Source of the DNA: Chlorocebus sabaeus
Taxonomy: Eukaryota; Chordata; Mammalia; Primates; Cercopithecidae
NCBI RefSeq assembly: GCF_047675955.1
Contig: NC_132912.1
Coordinates: 21,364,500 to 21,428,499, forward strand
Direction of reading: 5' to 3'
Length of the DNA: 64,000 nucleotides
The notes beneath the pieces are model-generated. The model had not been told where the DNA came from, ran no database searches, and saw nothing but the letters and a program-made list of their open reading frames with translations. Below, piece by piece: positions 20,545 through 31,609 of the stretch (positions are counted from its first letter, which is position 1; every line of letters starts with the position of its first letter). Made by a program: the position numbers and the translations under genes.

Positions 20545-20644
20545 CTAAACTGGGAGTCAGGGGAAAGCTTTACAGAGGAAGAACTGAAGATAGGTATAAG
20601 TGTGTCCAGCAAATTAAATAGGGGAGGTCAGTGCATCCAGGTAG
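20545..20644 (+). mobile_element. L2-like fragment, first part
   Basis: GGAAAGCTTTACAGAGGAAG resembles the L2 3' region. It appears to resume after the Alu at 20961. Confidence 0.45.
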
Positions 20645-20960
20645 GGCCAGGCATGGTGGTTCACATCTGTAATGCCAGCATTTTGGGAGGCTGAGGCGGG
20701 CAGATCACTTAAGGTCAAGAGTTTGAGGCCAGCCTAGCCAACATGATGAAACCCCATCTCTACTAAAAATACAGAAATTAGCCAGGCATGGTGGCAGGCA
20801 GCTATAATCCCAGCTACTTGGGAGCCTGAGGCAGGAGAATCACTTAATCCTGGAGGCAGAGGTTGCAGTGAGTCGAGATCATGCCACCGCACTCCAGCCT
20901 GGACAACATACCAAGACTCTGTCTCAAACAAAAAAAAAGAAAAAAGAAAGAAAAAGAAAT
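20645..20960 (+). mobile_element. Alu: AluS SINE
   Basis: GGCCAGGCATGGTGGTTCAC to an A/GAAA tail. Full length. Confidence 0.94.
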
Positions 20961-21200
20961 ATATGAACAACAGCTACAAGTAGTTCAGCATTCCTGAGTC
21001 AAAAATCAAGCTGGGAAACAGATCCCAGTGATGTCAGCTAGGTAGGTAGGAGATAAGTCATGAAGGGACTTGTGTCCCAGGTAAAGGCATTTCTGTTTTA
21101 ACCTGTAGGCAATAGTAAGACATTGACGAATTTCCCTCACATTTGATCTGATTTGCCTGGTTTGGAGCTCACAGTTGAAAAATAAAGTGAACCAACACTA
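20961..21200 (+). mobile_element. L2-like fragment, second part
   Basis: TCATGAAGGGACTTGTGTCC, TTAACCTGTAGGCAATAG and ATTTGATCTGATTTGCC follow the order seen in L2 ORF2/3' UTR relics. Confidence 0.55.
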
Positions 21201-21696
21201 AAGACAGGAAAACGATTAAGTCTAGATAAATGATTTTGGAGAGTGGGAGGGAAAATGAGGATAGGAAAAGTAAAATCAAGCTGAGGGCAAAATGCATACC
21301 TAAAGTATATTCTCTTGAGTCATGGATACGCTGCTAGCGGTAAGCTGCAAAATTTATCAAATAGCAATGAAGGAAGGAAGGAGAGAGAGAGAGAAGGAAG
21401 CTGACTCAGAAACTGAGGGGAGAGGATTGGGCTAGAAATGTGTTTTAGGCATCAAGAACAAACAGATGGTAATTTTTGAAGCCATGAGTATAAATGATTT
21501 TCCAAAGAGCATGCAGAGAATAGGGAAGAGAAAAAGGCTAAGGATAAATCAGAAGGAAAGTCAACATTGAAGGTGTAGGGAGCAGAAAAACAATTGGGTC
21601 AATGTAATTGTGAAAGTTCAGTCCAAGAAGCAGGAGTGACCATTCAGAAGCATGAGGTATCAGGGTATCACAGGAGCTGAGGTTTTCAGAAGATGG
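21201..21696. other. No feature seen
   Basis: Purine-rich single-copy-looking sequence with a short GGAA/GAGA patch near 21370-21395. Confidence 0.4.
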
Positions 21697-21790
21697 AAGA
21701 AGCTGGGCACAGTGAACTTGAACTTGGGCTAGGAGTTCAAGCCAGAAGTTTGAGACCAGCCTAGACAAGACACCATCTCTAAAAGAAAAA
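21697..21790 (+). mobile_element. Alu: Alu left-monomer remnant
   Basis: AGCTGGGCACAGTGAACTTG joined to TTTGAGACCAGCCTAGAC, so the middle of the monomer is deleted. Confidence 0.75.
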
Positions 21791-22042
21791 GGGAGGCTGA
21801 GGCGAACGGATCATGAGGTCAGGAGATCGAGACCATCCTGGTCAACATGATGAAACCCCATCTCTACTAAATACAAAAAATTAGCCAGGCCTGATGGTGC
21901 ACACCTGTAATCCCAGCTACTCAAGAGGCTGAGGCAGGGGAATCACTTGAATTCGGGAGGTGGAGGTTGCAGTGAGCCAAGATTGCATCATTGCACTCTA
22001 GCCTGGCAACAGAGTGAGACTCCATCTCAAAAAGAAAAGGTA
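21791..22042 (+). mobile_element. Alu: AluS/Y SINE, 5' truncated
   Basis: Begins GGGAGGCTGAGGCGAACGG and abuts the remnant to its left. Ends CTCCATCTCAAAAAG. Confidence 0.92.
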
Positions 22043-22171
22043 GAAGGAAGTGTGCGCAGATGTTACCAAGAAGACCCATAATACAAAAACTAGTATTGTG
22101 AGGATCTACCCAGCCAGGTTTGGGAAGATGGCCCTACCCTTACCTGTGTAATATTTCTAAAAATAATAAAG

Positions 22172-22483
22172 GAAGCTAGGCATGGCGGCTCTCTCCTGTA
22201 ATCTCAGCACTTTGGGAGGCCAAGGCGGAAGGACTTCTTGAGCTCAGGAGTTCGAGGCCAGCATAGGCAACACAGTAAGACCCCATTTCTACAAAAAATT
22301 TAAAAATTATTCGAGCGTGGTGGCACATACCTATAGTCCTAGCTACCCTGGAGACTTGAGTGGGAAGGAGCACTTGAACCCACGAGATGGAGGCTGCAGT
22401 GAGCTATGATCGTGCCACTGCCATCCAGCCTGGGCAACAGAGTGAGACTCTATCTCTAAAAAGTAAATAAATCATAATAAAGG
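22172..22483 (+). mobile_element. Alu: AluJ SINE
   Basis: AGCTAGGCATGGCGGCTCTC to AAAAGTAAATAAATC. Diverged. Confidence 0.93.
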
Positions 22484-23420
22484 GGAAAAGGGTTTACTCT
22501 GCCTTCAAATTGCCTCCTTCTATTTTCCTTATGGGCATGAGATCTATTAAGCTTCTTAACCAACAAACAGTCTTTGGTCAGTGAACCCTCAGTAACATTC
22601 AATCCCTATGTCCACCTCTGCCTTTAAGAAGCTCATCCCCTCCTTGGCTTCGGCTCTTTGCTGGTTTAGCCCTCATCCCTCCCTTTCTCTCCCACTTCCC
22701 CACCTTTCTGTCCTCTCTTCTCCCTCATACCCACTCTCTGCAGGCATTTCTCAAGGCTCAGTGTTCAGCCCTCTGTTCATCTCATTCTACACTCCTGGAG
22801 TAATTCTGCTGGACTGATTTGATTTCCTTCTTTAGCTATAATTTTGTGACAGATATTTCCTAGAAATCATAAAATGTTGCTATTGTTGTTGTTCAATACA
22901 TCATTGCAGGGAAAGAACCCCTGGATGTATATGTCCTACATTCAAAATCACAGATACAAAGTGCTGCACATACCCCATCCATTATTCCCCTATTCTCTTG
23001 CTCTATTATTATTTCCAAGTAGCTCTAGGCAGCTTGGTGCTTCCAAGCTTCTGGGACTGTTGGCAGGAATAATAATGACTTATCCAACTGCAGCAACAAA
23101 TCCAACCACACAACCACTATTCCTGCAAGTGAGTTGAAAATGTATGGTGGTGCCTGCTAGACCTCACCCCTGAGAATGCACTGTATCCGCCAAACTCATA
23201 TTGTCGGCCTCATCCATGCAAGCGGGGACATAGTATTAGCCTCTTCTAGTTATAATGTTAGCATATTTCATTGATTCTAAGGCTACATATTTTTCACATT
23301 GTAACTTCAGAAAGTGAGATGCACTCTACAGTTACAGTTAGCACTTTTCATTGTTATTGGAACATAAAATAACGATGTGTTTTATAATCTGCGGTGTCAC
23401 GCATCTGATGAAATTTGAGT
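22484..23420. other. Unassigned 0.9-kb block
   Basis: Pyrimidine-rich at 22670-22740, otherwise ordinary. ATATTTCATTGATTCTAAGG at 23266 recurs as ATATTTCATTGAATCTAAGA at 45235, so a small part may be an old repeat. Frames here lack features. Confidence 0.4.
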
Positions 23421-23429
23421 ATTTGAAGA

Positions 23430-23496
23430 ACAAGATGCAAAAATAAATTAGTTTCATCTATTGTACAACATGGTGACTATAGTTAATCATGTTGAC
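23430..23496 (+). mobile_element. LINE-1: L1MA/L1MB 3' UTR, first part
   Basis: TGTACAACATGGTGACTATA is a hallmark of the L1MA/MB 3' UTR. It resumes after the Alu at 23672. Confidence 0.8.
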
Positions 23497-23671
23497 TTTT
23501 TTTGGTTTTTTGGCTTTTTAAAGAGATGGAGTCTCGCTCTATTGCTCAGCCTGGAGTGCAGTGGCTATTCACATGTGCAATCATAGTGCACTACAGAACC
23601 TCAAACTCCTAGGCTCAAGCAATCCTCTTCCTCAGCTGAGACTCCCGAGTAGCTGGGACTACAGGCATGTG
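23497..23671 (-). mobile_element. Alu: Alu fragment
   Basis: T-rich left end, one monomer ending at ACTACAGGCATGTGCAAC. Confidence 0.88.
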
Positions 23672-23857
23672 CAACTTGTATTTTGAAAATTGCTAAGAGA
23701 GTAGATTTTGTGCTCCTATCACAAAAACAAATAAGTAAGGTAATGCACATGTTAATTAGCTCAACTGAGCCATTCCACAATGTTTACATATTACAAAATG
23801 TCATGTGGTACACAATAAATATACACAATTTTATTTGTCAAATTTTTAAAGTGTTTT
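23672..23857 (+). mobile_element. LINE-1: L1MA/L1MB 3' UTR, second part
   Basis: GAAAATTGCTAAGAGAGTAG, GTTAATTAGCTCAACTGAG and TATACACAATTTTATTTGTC continue the 3' UTR in order. Confidence 0.85.
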
Positions 23858-24163
23858 CTTTTTGTTTTGTTTTGCTTTATTCTGAGATGGAGTCTCGCTC
23901 TGTTGCCCAGGCTGAAGGGCAGTGGCGCAATCTCGGCTCACTGCAATCTTCAACTCCCAGGTTCAAGTGATTATCCTGCCTCAGCCTCCCGAGTAGCTGG
24001 GACTACAGGCGTGCATCACCACACCCAGCTAATTTTTGTATTTTTAGTACAGAAGAGGTTTCACCATGTTGGCCAGGATGGTCTCGATCTCCTGACCTCA
24101 TGATCTGCCCGCCTCGGCCTCCCAAAGTGCTGGGATTACAAGTGTGAGACACCATGCCTAGCC
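23858..24163 (-). mobile_element. Alu: AluS/Y SINE
   Basis: Full length. Flanked by a long duplication, TTGTCAAATTTTTAA-GTGTTTT, at about 23835 and 24166. Confidence 0.95.
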
Positions 24164-24187
24164 ATTTGTCAAATTTTTAAGTGTTTT

Positions 24188-24334
24188 TTTTTTTGAGTCT
24201 TGTGCTGTCACTCAGGCCGGAGGGCAGTGGTGTGATCTTGGCTCACTGCAACCTCCACCTGCCGGGTTCCTGCAATTCTCAACTCAGCCTCCCAAGTAGC
24301 TGGGATTACAGGTGAGAGTCACCGTGCCCAGCCT
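24188..24334 (-). mobile_element. Alu: Alu fragment with internal deletion
   Basis: T-run then GAGTCTTGTGCTGTCACTC; GGGATTACAGGTGAGAGTC fuses left- and right-monomer ends. TTAAGTGTGTTTTT follows, a third copy of the local target sequence. Confidence 0.88.
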
Positions 24335-24374
24335 TAAGTGTGTTTTTAAAATAAATTAGTTTCGCTTTGGAAGA

Positions 24375-24612
24375 CAATAAGCACAGTGTTTAAAAGGTAG
24401 ATTTAGAAGTCAGACACACTGGGTTTACATTTCAGCTCTGACACTTACTAGCGCTAATAACTAGAAAAGGTTGCTTCATCTCTCCAAGTCTCCATTTTTC
24501 TAACCTGAAAAATTGGACTAAGAGACTGGTAATATCTACCTCATAGGGTTTGTAGAGGTTTAAACCCTGTTGTGTGATGTGCTAAGACAATGCCTGGAAG
24601 CTGGTAAATGCT
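24375..24612 (+). mobile_element. MIR: MIR SINE
   Basis: AGTCAGACACACTGGGTTTA, CTCTGACACTTACTAGCG, TACCTCATAGGGTTTGTAGA and GACAATGCCTGGAAGCTGG in forward MIR order. Confidence 0.88.
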
Positions 24613-24984
24613 CTGTCTGCTACATCCCAGTCTTCCTGTATTTGCCAAAAGGAAAAGCTGTAAAATGTATAGGAACAATATTGGATTTGTATTTTGACTG
24701 AACCAGGCAAACAACTCTCTAATGACTCTAATCAAAGAGAGAGAAAAAATAAACAGCCCATAATTCAGGGTTGAATAGAGTCGTAAAACAGGCAAAGCAA
24801 ATTCTCGTGCTTGTAAATCAAGAAAAAGTTTCTACAGTAATGGATCAATGCCATTTCTTCTTCCCTACCTCACACTACTGAAAATGGTACAGGGCATACA
24901 TTACGTATTAAATCCAAATTTACTCAATAAGAAGGTAGCCCCCTTCCTTCTGAGATTACCCAGTCAGCATTCTACAGCCTACTA
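24613..24984. other. No feature seen
   Basis: Ordinary AT-rich sequence without a recognised repeat. Confidence 0.4.
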
Positions 24985-25231
24985 AGCTGACTAGAGTCAA
25001 TCAGAATCAAGATATTTACCAAAATCTCTAGGTATAGTTTAAGGGAGAAGACATAAAGCTGCATACAATATAGTTTGATTTTTACAAATATACATATATT
25101 CATAAAGAACTGAAATGATATATACCAAGTTACCTGCTGGATAGTAAGATTATGAAACTTTTTTGTTTTATCTTTTCATTTTTAATTTGTTTATGACTGA
25201 GATAAACTGCTCTGGTAAAAAAAAAAAAAAA
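24985..25231 (+). mobile_element. Probable L1M 3' UTR with A-tail
   Basis: AT-rich 3' UTR-like sequence ending in an A-run at 25217-25231. The layout fits an old L1M 3' end; the family is not certain. Confidence 0.5.
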
Positions 25232-25247
25232 GCAAATCGTTTACTCT

Positions 25248-25574
25248 TTTATTTTATTTTATTATTTATTTATTCATTCATTTATATTTTTTGAAATAGG
25301 GTCTCACTCTGTTGCCCAAGCTGGAGTGCAATGGCGTGATCTCAGCTCACTGCAACCTCTGCTTCTTGGGTTCAAGTGATTCTCCTGCCTCAGCCTCCCG
25401 AGTAGCTGGGATTACAGGTGTACACCACCACACCTGGTTAATTTTTGTATTTTAGTAGAGATGGGGTTTCACCATATTGGCCTGGCTGGTCTTGAACTCC
25501 TGATGTTAGGTGGTCCACCCACCTTGGCCTCCCAAAGTGCTGGGATTACAGGCGTGAGCCGCTGCGCCCAGCCA
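25248..25574 (-). mobile_element. Alu: AluS SINE
   Basis: ATTT-rich tail 25248-25290, body ending GCTGCGCCCAGCC. Confidence 0.95.
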
Positions 25575-26109
25575 CTGTTAATTTTTTAAAAAACAATTCT
25601 TTTCCTACACGCTCCCAAAGAAAATAGTTACCCCGAGCAGTGTCTTTGTAAGCTGATTATTTTGTCTCTTCTATGCTGAATTTACTTAGCCTGCTTAGAA
25701 GATTCTGGTTTACTCTGAGTTGCTAAAGTGAACCTTTCATTAGTTAGTATGAACACATCATCACTATGTGTCTATCCTGCAATAGCTTGCAGGGGACTAT
25801 TTAATAGTCTTCCTAAGAAATACTGAATTAATGTCTCCAAAGTGTGTGTTTAAATTTATAAAAACAACCTCTGGGACATTGGCTAAAGAGAATCTCTCCT
25901 ATATCCTGTGAAAAACAAGTTGCCTGAGCAACTGAGCGAAACTCCGTCTCAAGGAAAAAAAAAAAAAAGCAAAAACAGCAGCAATGCAAAGTAATATTAA
26001 TATCTGTTGTCCAATATGCCTTACTAAATAGACAAACAGTAGTAGCTAAAACCAAGAAATCCACTTTTTTCCTGGTGTCATCTGTATATTGGTACATGTA
26101 TAAACTGAA
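25575..26109. other. Unassigned, with an Alu 3' remnant
   Basis: At 25916-25968, TGAGCGAAACTCCGTCTCAA with an A-run is the last 50 bases of a plus-strand Alu. The rest shows no recognised element. Confidence 0.5.
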
Positions 26110-26114
26110 CTGCT

Positions 26115-26478
26115 TGTATTAGTCCATTCTCACACTGCTATAAAGTTACTATCTGAGACTGGGTAATTCGTAAACAAAGTAACAAAGGAGGTTTAATGGA
26201 CTCACAGTTCCCCACGGCTGGGGAGGCCTCAGTAAACTTACAATCATGGTGGAAGGAGAAGCAGGGAATTCCTTCACAAGGCTACAGGAGAAAGGAGAGC
26301 ATGGGAAACCGCCACTTATAAAACCATCAGATCTCATGAGAACTCACTCACTATCAGGAGAACAGCATGGGGGAAACTGCCCCCATGATCCAATCACCTC
26401 CTACCAGATCCCTCCCCCGACAAATAGGGAATACAATTTGAGATGAGATTTGGGTGGGGACACATCCAAGCCATATCA
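26115..26478 (-). mobile_element. THE1: THE1 solo LTR (ERVL-MaLR)
   Basis: Complete LTR from TGTATTAGTCCATTCTCACA to GGGGACACATCCAAGCCATA-TCA, reverse orientation. CTGCT at 26110-26114 and 26479-26483 is a perfect 5-bp target duplication, so this is a recombined solo LTR. Confidence 0.95.
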
Positions 26479-26520
26479 CTGCTATAACAAAGGGACCCCA
26501 AAATGATGACCCCTACAGAA
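26479..26520 (-). repeat. Ancient interspersed repeat, unnamed family (copy C, first part)
   Basis: CTGCTATAACAAAGGGACCC resembles the left edge of copies A and B. It is separated from its remainder by two Alus. Confidence 0.45.
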
Positions 26521-26822
26521 GGGCTGGGTGCAGTGGCTGATACCTGTAATCCTAGCACTTTAGGAGGCCTAGGAGGGTGGATCACCAGAGATTAGGAGTT
26601 TGAGACCAGCCTGACCAACATGGTGAAACCCCATCTCTACTGAAAATACAAAATTAGCCAGGTGTGGTGGTGCATGCCTGTAATCCCAGCTACTTGGGAG
26701 GCTGAGGCAGGAGAATTGCTTGAACCCAGGAAGCAGAGGTTGCAGTGAGCCAAGATCCCACCATTGCACTACAGCCTGGGCAACAAGGGCGAAACTCTGT
26801 CTCAAAAAAAAAAAAAAAAAAA
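26521..26822 (+). mobile_element. Alu: AluS SINE
   Basis: GGCTGGGTGCAGTGGCTGAT to an A-tail (26804-26822). Full length. Confidence 0.95.
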
Positions 26823-27007
26823 ATTAGCCTGGTGTGGTGGTGCATGCCTGTAGTCCCAGCTACTCGAGAGGCTGAAATGGAAGGATTGCTTGAGCCCAGG
26901 AGTTTGAGGCTACACTGAGCTATGAATGCAACTACTGCACTCCAGCCTGGGTGACAGAGAGAAACCTTGTCTCAAAATAAATCAATGAGTAAATAAATAA
27001 ATAAATA
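26823..27007 (+). mobile_element. Alu: Alu right-monomer fragment, older
   Basis: Starts at ATTAGCCTGGTGTGGTGG straight after the A-tail of the previous Alu; ends in an AAAT tail. Confidence 0.9.
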
Positions 27008-27310
27008 ACCATACAGAAGTTCATTCTTGTGTCATTTCCAGAGGTAAGCGCAGTGGAGTACAAGGTGGTGAGGCCGCTCTGCTTCAGGAGGTCCTCATTC
27101 TCATTGTTCCACCACCTGGTAGGGAGGGATCCTTGCCCGAATGGTCAGACTGGCTCATCATAGCATCTGCATTCCTTCCCAAAGGAAGGGAATGGGGGAG
27201 GAAGTCAAAGGCGAGCAATTTCTCTTTAAGAAGATGATGTGGAAGTTGCACACCTCATTTCAACTCACAATTCAGAGATAAGAACTTAGATAGCCTCATC
27301 TGTTAGCAAA
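27008..27310 (-). repeat. Ancient interspersed repeat, unnamed family (copy C, second part)
   Basis: CAGAAGTTCATTCTTGTGTC and CCTCATTTCAACTCACAATT fit the body of copies A and B at low identity. Confidence 0.35.
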
Positions 27311-27444
27311 GAGGCTGGGCACTGTAGCCTCTACCTGGGAACTCTAGCCTCTACCTGCTAAACCTCAGGGAGAGGGGTGTACACACCAAAAGAAAGGAGG
27401 GGAGGCTGGCTGCTAACCCACAGTTGCAATTTATGCTACAAAGA

Positions 27445-27754
27445 GCCTTTTTCTTTTTTTTAGAGACAGCATCTTGCTGTCACCCAGGCTGCAGGACAGT
27501 GCTGCAATTATAGCTCACTGCAGCCTCAATCTCCTGGGTTGGGATCCTCCCATCCCAGCCTCCCAAATAGCTGGGACTATAGGTGCATACCACCATGCCT
27601 GGCTAATTTTTTTTTTTTTTTTTTTTTTTTTTTTGGTAGAGATGGAGGTCTCACTATGTTGTCCAAGTTGGTCTCAAAGTCCTGGCCTCAAGCAATCCTC
27701 CCACCTCAGCTTCCTAAAATGCTGGGATTATAGACATGAGCCACGGCACCAGGC
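27445..27754 (-). mobile_element. Alu: AluJ SINE
   Basis: Short T-tract, expanded linker T-run at 27608-27634, ending CACGGCACCAGGCC. Confidence 0.94.
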
Positions 27755-27791
27755 CCAAATAACCGTTTTAAACAGCATGTTTCTAACTTAA

Positions 27792-28094
27792 TTTTTATTT
27801 TTTTTCCTTTGGAGACAGACTCTCACTTTGTTGCCCAGACTGGAGTGCAGTGGTGTCAAATCAGCTCACTGCCACCTCCACCACCCCAGCTCAAGCAATC
27901 CACCCACCTCAGCTTCCCGAGTAGCTGGGACTACAGGCATGCACCACCATGTCCAGCTAATTTTTTATATTTTTAGTAGAGACAGGGTTTCGCCATGTTG
28001 GTCAGTCTGGTCTTGAACTCCCGGCTTCAAGTGATCTACCCGTCTCAGCCTCCCAAAGTGTTAGGATGACAGGCATGAGCCACTGTGCTTGACT
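27792..28094 (-). mobile_element. Alu: AluS SINE
   Basis: Full length. TTCTAACTTAATTTT (27781) and TTCTAACTTAAAATTTT (28095) are its target duplication. Confidence 0.95.
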
Positions 28095-28144
28095 TCTAAC
28101 TTAAAATTTTATGTTCTTTTCTGTCTATCCACTTTCAAAATATG

Positions 28145-28363
28145 ATTGATAAGGCACTGCCAGAGGCCACCAGAAGCTGGAAAGGCAAGATTCCTCCCCT
28201 AGAGCCTCTGAAGGGAGTGTAGCCCTGCCCACAACTTGATTTCAGCCCAGTAACACTGATTTTGGACTTCCAGCCTCCAGATCTATGAGGGGATAAGTTT
28301 CTGTTGTAAACGATTCTGTTGTAGTAATTTGTTACAGAAGCTGTCGGAAATGAATACAGTGAC
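28145..28363 (+). mobile_element. MLT1-type (MaLR) LTR, 3' half
   Basis: CAGAAGCTGGAAAGGCAAGA, CTCCCCTAGAGCCTCTGAAG, GGACTTCCAGCCTCCAGAT and GTAGTAATTTGTTACAGAAG are the 3' half of an MLT1D-like LTR. Confidence 0.8.
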
Positions 28364-29035
28364 ATTGTCTGTGACTTCGGCCTTGGAAATTTTTTCATAG
28401 CCATAACCCTGAGCCAAAATGTTCCGTCCTGATTCTAACTTGACCTATAAATTGGAGTTAGTGATTTGAATCTAGCTGAGCGTTTACCTAAGAAAAAGAA
28501 GTCTCTAAATCTTTCTAAGCAAAAGGAGTGGGCTGTCATTGATATTTAGTTTCCTAAAACCCAGTATAAACAAGGGTGCCCTGTTTGGGGAATTTGAGGG
28601 TAGAAAGAGAGAAGAAAATTCTCAAAGTTCATTTTTACTCATTAACTCCTTCCATAGTATTCATTGGCCACCTGCCATGGGCCAGGCACTGAGCTTGGAA
28701 TTAGGAAACAACCATGTATAAAACAAAGTTCCCCCAAGGGGCTCTCAGTCTAGTTCAGCTTTCAGGGAGGGAGAGAGAAAAAGAAAGAAGGCCAAGATGG
28801 ATACATAAATCTGAGAAACTCACTTTATGAAACGATGTGCAAAACCATGTGAAATACTCCATCACACTTCTCTAAACCTTATAATACCATCTGTGAACAA
28901 AACAAATGTTTTGGGGGAAAAAAGAAGCCTTCCTGAATGTGGAAATCAAGCCAAGAAGAAGGTCAGCATGTTACCTGACACAGAACAAGCCCCAGGGCAG
29001 ACACAGAAACGAAGCAACCCAAAGCACAAGACATT

Positions 29036-29067
<32 letters not shown>

Positions 29068-29100
29068 AAGGCACAGCACAGTATGTCAGGCAAAGGACCT
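28364..29100. other. Unassigned, with L2 fragment and A-run
   Basis: 28650-28755 (GGCCACCTGCCATGGGCCAG, GGGGCTCTCAGTCTAGT) is an L2 3' end in reverse. An ATG frame of 73 codons (28827-29048) stops just before an A-run at 29047-29069; without AATAAA or clear target duplications I do not call a retrocopy. Confidence 0.45.
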
Positions 29101-30239
29101 CAAAATCGTATATAAAAGACACAAACATGTATGAGTTTATTAATTTCCGAAGCTGAAATCTTTTTATCAACTGAGTCAAATGAATTAAAAACTAAATTAC
29201 CATATTCATCAATCCATCTATATAAAACAATTTCCCTACCTTTAAAACCCACTGCAGCCAAAATTCTACTAGAGGTTGTCAGTCTGAAACTCACACAATT
29301 ATCTTCATATATCGGGGGTGAGAGGGGTTGTAATAATCTAGGGCGCAAACCTGAATTGCCCAAGGGAGCTGACTACATAATCAAATTATCCAGTTCAGAG
29401 GGCAAGTTGTATAATTCAAGACCATAAAGTAAAAGTCCTCCTGTGTTGTTTAATAGTAAGTTTCCATTGCTGACTATTTTCCTGTGAAATTGCCTTGCTT
29501 CTCCATTTTCTTTTGCATTTTTAGACACAATCGGACATTTTTTCCACTGGAAAGTAGCAAAGTGACAAGCATTCTTGCTAAAGAAATCTAATATCACACA
29601 TTCTGACAAATCTCTTTGGACTTCCTCACTTCATTCAAAGATTCAAGCTCGCCTGACAGACTGGTGGGACAGGCCAGCAGGAATCTTATTTGCCTTAGGG
29701 CCTGAATAGCTTCCTGGGAAATTCTGCCACCCAAGGGAAGCTCTCAAAAGTCAGACATTGGCTTGGCCCAGTAACAATGCCTCCCTGGTCCCAGAGGAAG
29801 GGTGATTCTGAGTGCAGCCTGGTCTGTGAATTAGATTTGTTCACCAGCCCAGCCCCCATGGACTCATGTCAGAATCTTAGAGAGGGGTCTAAAAAACTAA
29901 ACAGCAGTTTTTACTAAAATTTACTGATCAACTTTGACATCACTGAAAGTGGAAAGCCAGACGTTAAGTGTCTCTTGAGGTGCATGGGGACGTCCGCTGC
30001 ACCATCAAAAAAGTAATAACAATAATAACCAAATCAGAATCTCATCAAGCCTCCAGGCCTCATTATCACCAGTTTACAGGAATAGAAGGAACCTAGGAGC
30101 ATTGTTGAACACCACCATGATAACACAATCAGCCAAATCCAGGATGCAGAAAATTCCACAGGACAAATGGCCAGCTTCCTTTACCAAATACAGAGTTCTA
30201 AAAAGGGATAGTGAGAATTATTGTAGGCAGCAAGAGACT
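29101..30239. other. 1.1-kb block without recognised repeats
   Basis: No Alu. Antisense frames at 29100-29363 and 29373-29609 show no domain. GATTTTTAC-type AT tracts alternate with balanced sequence. Confidence 0.4.
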
Positions 30240-30459
30240 CAGGAGACATGACCAACTACATGTGTGGACTGTCTTTATATCCGGATTCGAACAAACCATC
30301 TGCACAAAGACATTTGTGAGACAATTGGAGAAAATGGAACATAGACTGAGAATTAGGTAATATTAAGAAATTATTGGGGGATTTTTAGGGATGATAATGT
30401 TACTGTGCTTATATTGGGAAAAGAGTCCTTTGCCTTTTAAAGCTAGTAATTAAGTACTT
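30240..30459 (+). repeat. Ancient interspersed repeat, first part
   Basis: GATTCGAACAAACCATCTG and TAGGGATGATAATGTTACTG belong to a repeat I recognise by pattern but cannot name. It resumes at 31389 after three Alus. Confidence 0.6.
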
Positions 30460-30762
30460 GGGGCCTGGACCAGTGGCCCATACCTGTAATCCTGCACTTC
30501 GGGAGGCTGAGGCAGGCAGATAACCTGAGGTTGGGAGTTCAAGACCAGCCTGGCCAACATGGCAAAACCCCATTTCTACTAGAAATACAAAAATTAGTGG
30601 GCCATGGTGGTGGTAGCCTGTAATTCCAGCTACTCGGGAGGCTGAGGCAGGAGAATCACTTGAACCTGGGAGGTGGAGGTTGCAGTGAGCCAAGATCACG
30701 CCATTGCACTCCAGCCATGGCGACAAGAGTGAAACTCCATCTCAAAAAATACTACTACTAAT
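30460..30762 (+). mobile_element. Alu: AluS SINE
   Basis: GGGGCCTGGACCAGTGGCCC to CTCCATCTCAAAAAATAC. Followed by AATTAAGTACTT, as it is preceded. Confidence 0.94.
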
Positions 30763-30774
30763 AATTAAGTACTT

Positions 30775-31064
30775 AGCCAGGCACAGTGCCTCAAGTCTGT
30801 AATCCCAGCACACTGGGAGACCGAGGCAGGCAGATTGCTTGAACCCAGGAGTTCTAGACCAGCCTGGACAACGTACTGATACCCTGTCTCTATAAAAAAT
30901 TAACCAGGCATGGTGGTGCATGCCTGTGGTCCCAGCTATCTAGGAGACAGAGGTGGGAGGATCACTTGAGCCCAGAAGTTCAAGACTGCGGTGAGTCATG
31001 ATCACGTCACTGCACTCCAGCCCGGGTGACAGAGCAAGAACCTATATCAAAAAACAATAATAAG
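30775..31064 (+). mobile_element. Alu: AluJ SINE
   Basis: AGCCAGGCACAGTGCCTCAA to CTATATCAAAAAACAATA. Diverged and slightly shortened. Confidence 0.93.
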
Positions 31065-31375
31065 AAGACCAGACACAGTGGCTCATCCCTGTAATTCCAG
31101 CACTTTGGGAGGCCGAGGCGGGCAGATCACTTGAGGTCGGAAGTTCCAGACCAGCCTGACCAACATGGTGAAACCCCATATCTACTAAAAATACAAAATT
31201 AGCCGGGCATGGTGGTGGCACGTGCCTGTAATCCCAGCTACTTGGGAGGCTGAGGAGGAGAATTGCTTGAACCCGGGAGGTGGAGATTGCAGTGAGCCAA
31301 GATGGTGCCATTGCATTCCAGCCTGGGCAACAAGAGTGAAACTCTGTCTCAAAAGAAAAAAATAAATAAGAAGAA
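31065..31375 (+). mobile_element. Alu: AluS SINE
   Basis: GACCAGACACAGTGGCTCAT to AAAAGAAAAAAATAAATAAG. Full length. Confidence 0.94.
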
Positions 31376-31388
31376 GAATAACTATAAT

Positions 31389-31605
31389 AATTAAGTATTT
31401 CAGGGTAAAATGATATGATGTCTGGGATTTGCTTCAAAATATTTCAGTGGGAGGGTGGGGAGGATGATGAGGAAGGATAAGGTGAGTAGATAAAACAAGA
31501 ATGATAAAATATTGATAACTATTGCAATTGGCCAATGTCTGCAGGTGATTTATTATACTATTCTCACTGTGTTTGAATATGTTTGAAGTTTCTATGACAC
31601 TATTT
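31389..31605 (+). repeat. Ancient interspersed repeat, second part
   Basis: ATGATATGATGTCTGGGATT, TGCTTCAAAATATTTCAGTG, TTATTATACTATTCTCACTG and TATGTTTGAAGTTTCTATGA continue the element begun at 30240. Confidence 0.65.
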
Positions 31606-31609
31606 TCTT

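Noticed and set aside
28827..29069. Small frame followed by an A-run, resembling a retrocopy end
   Set aside because: No polyadenylation signal upstream of the A-run and no convincing target duplication.
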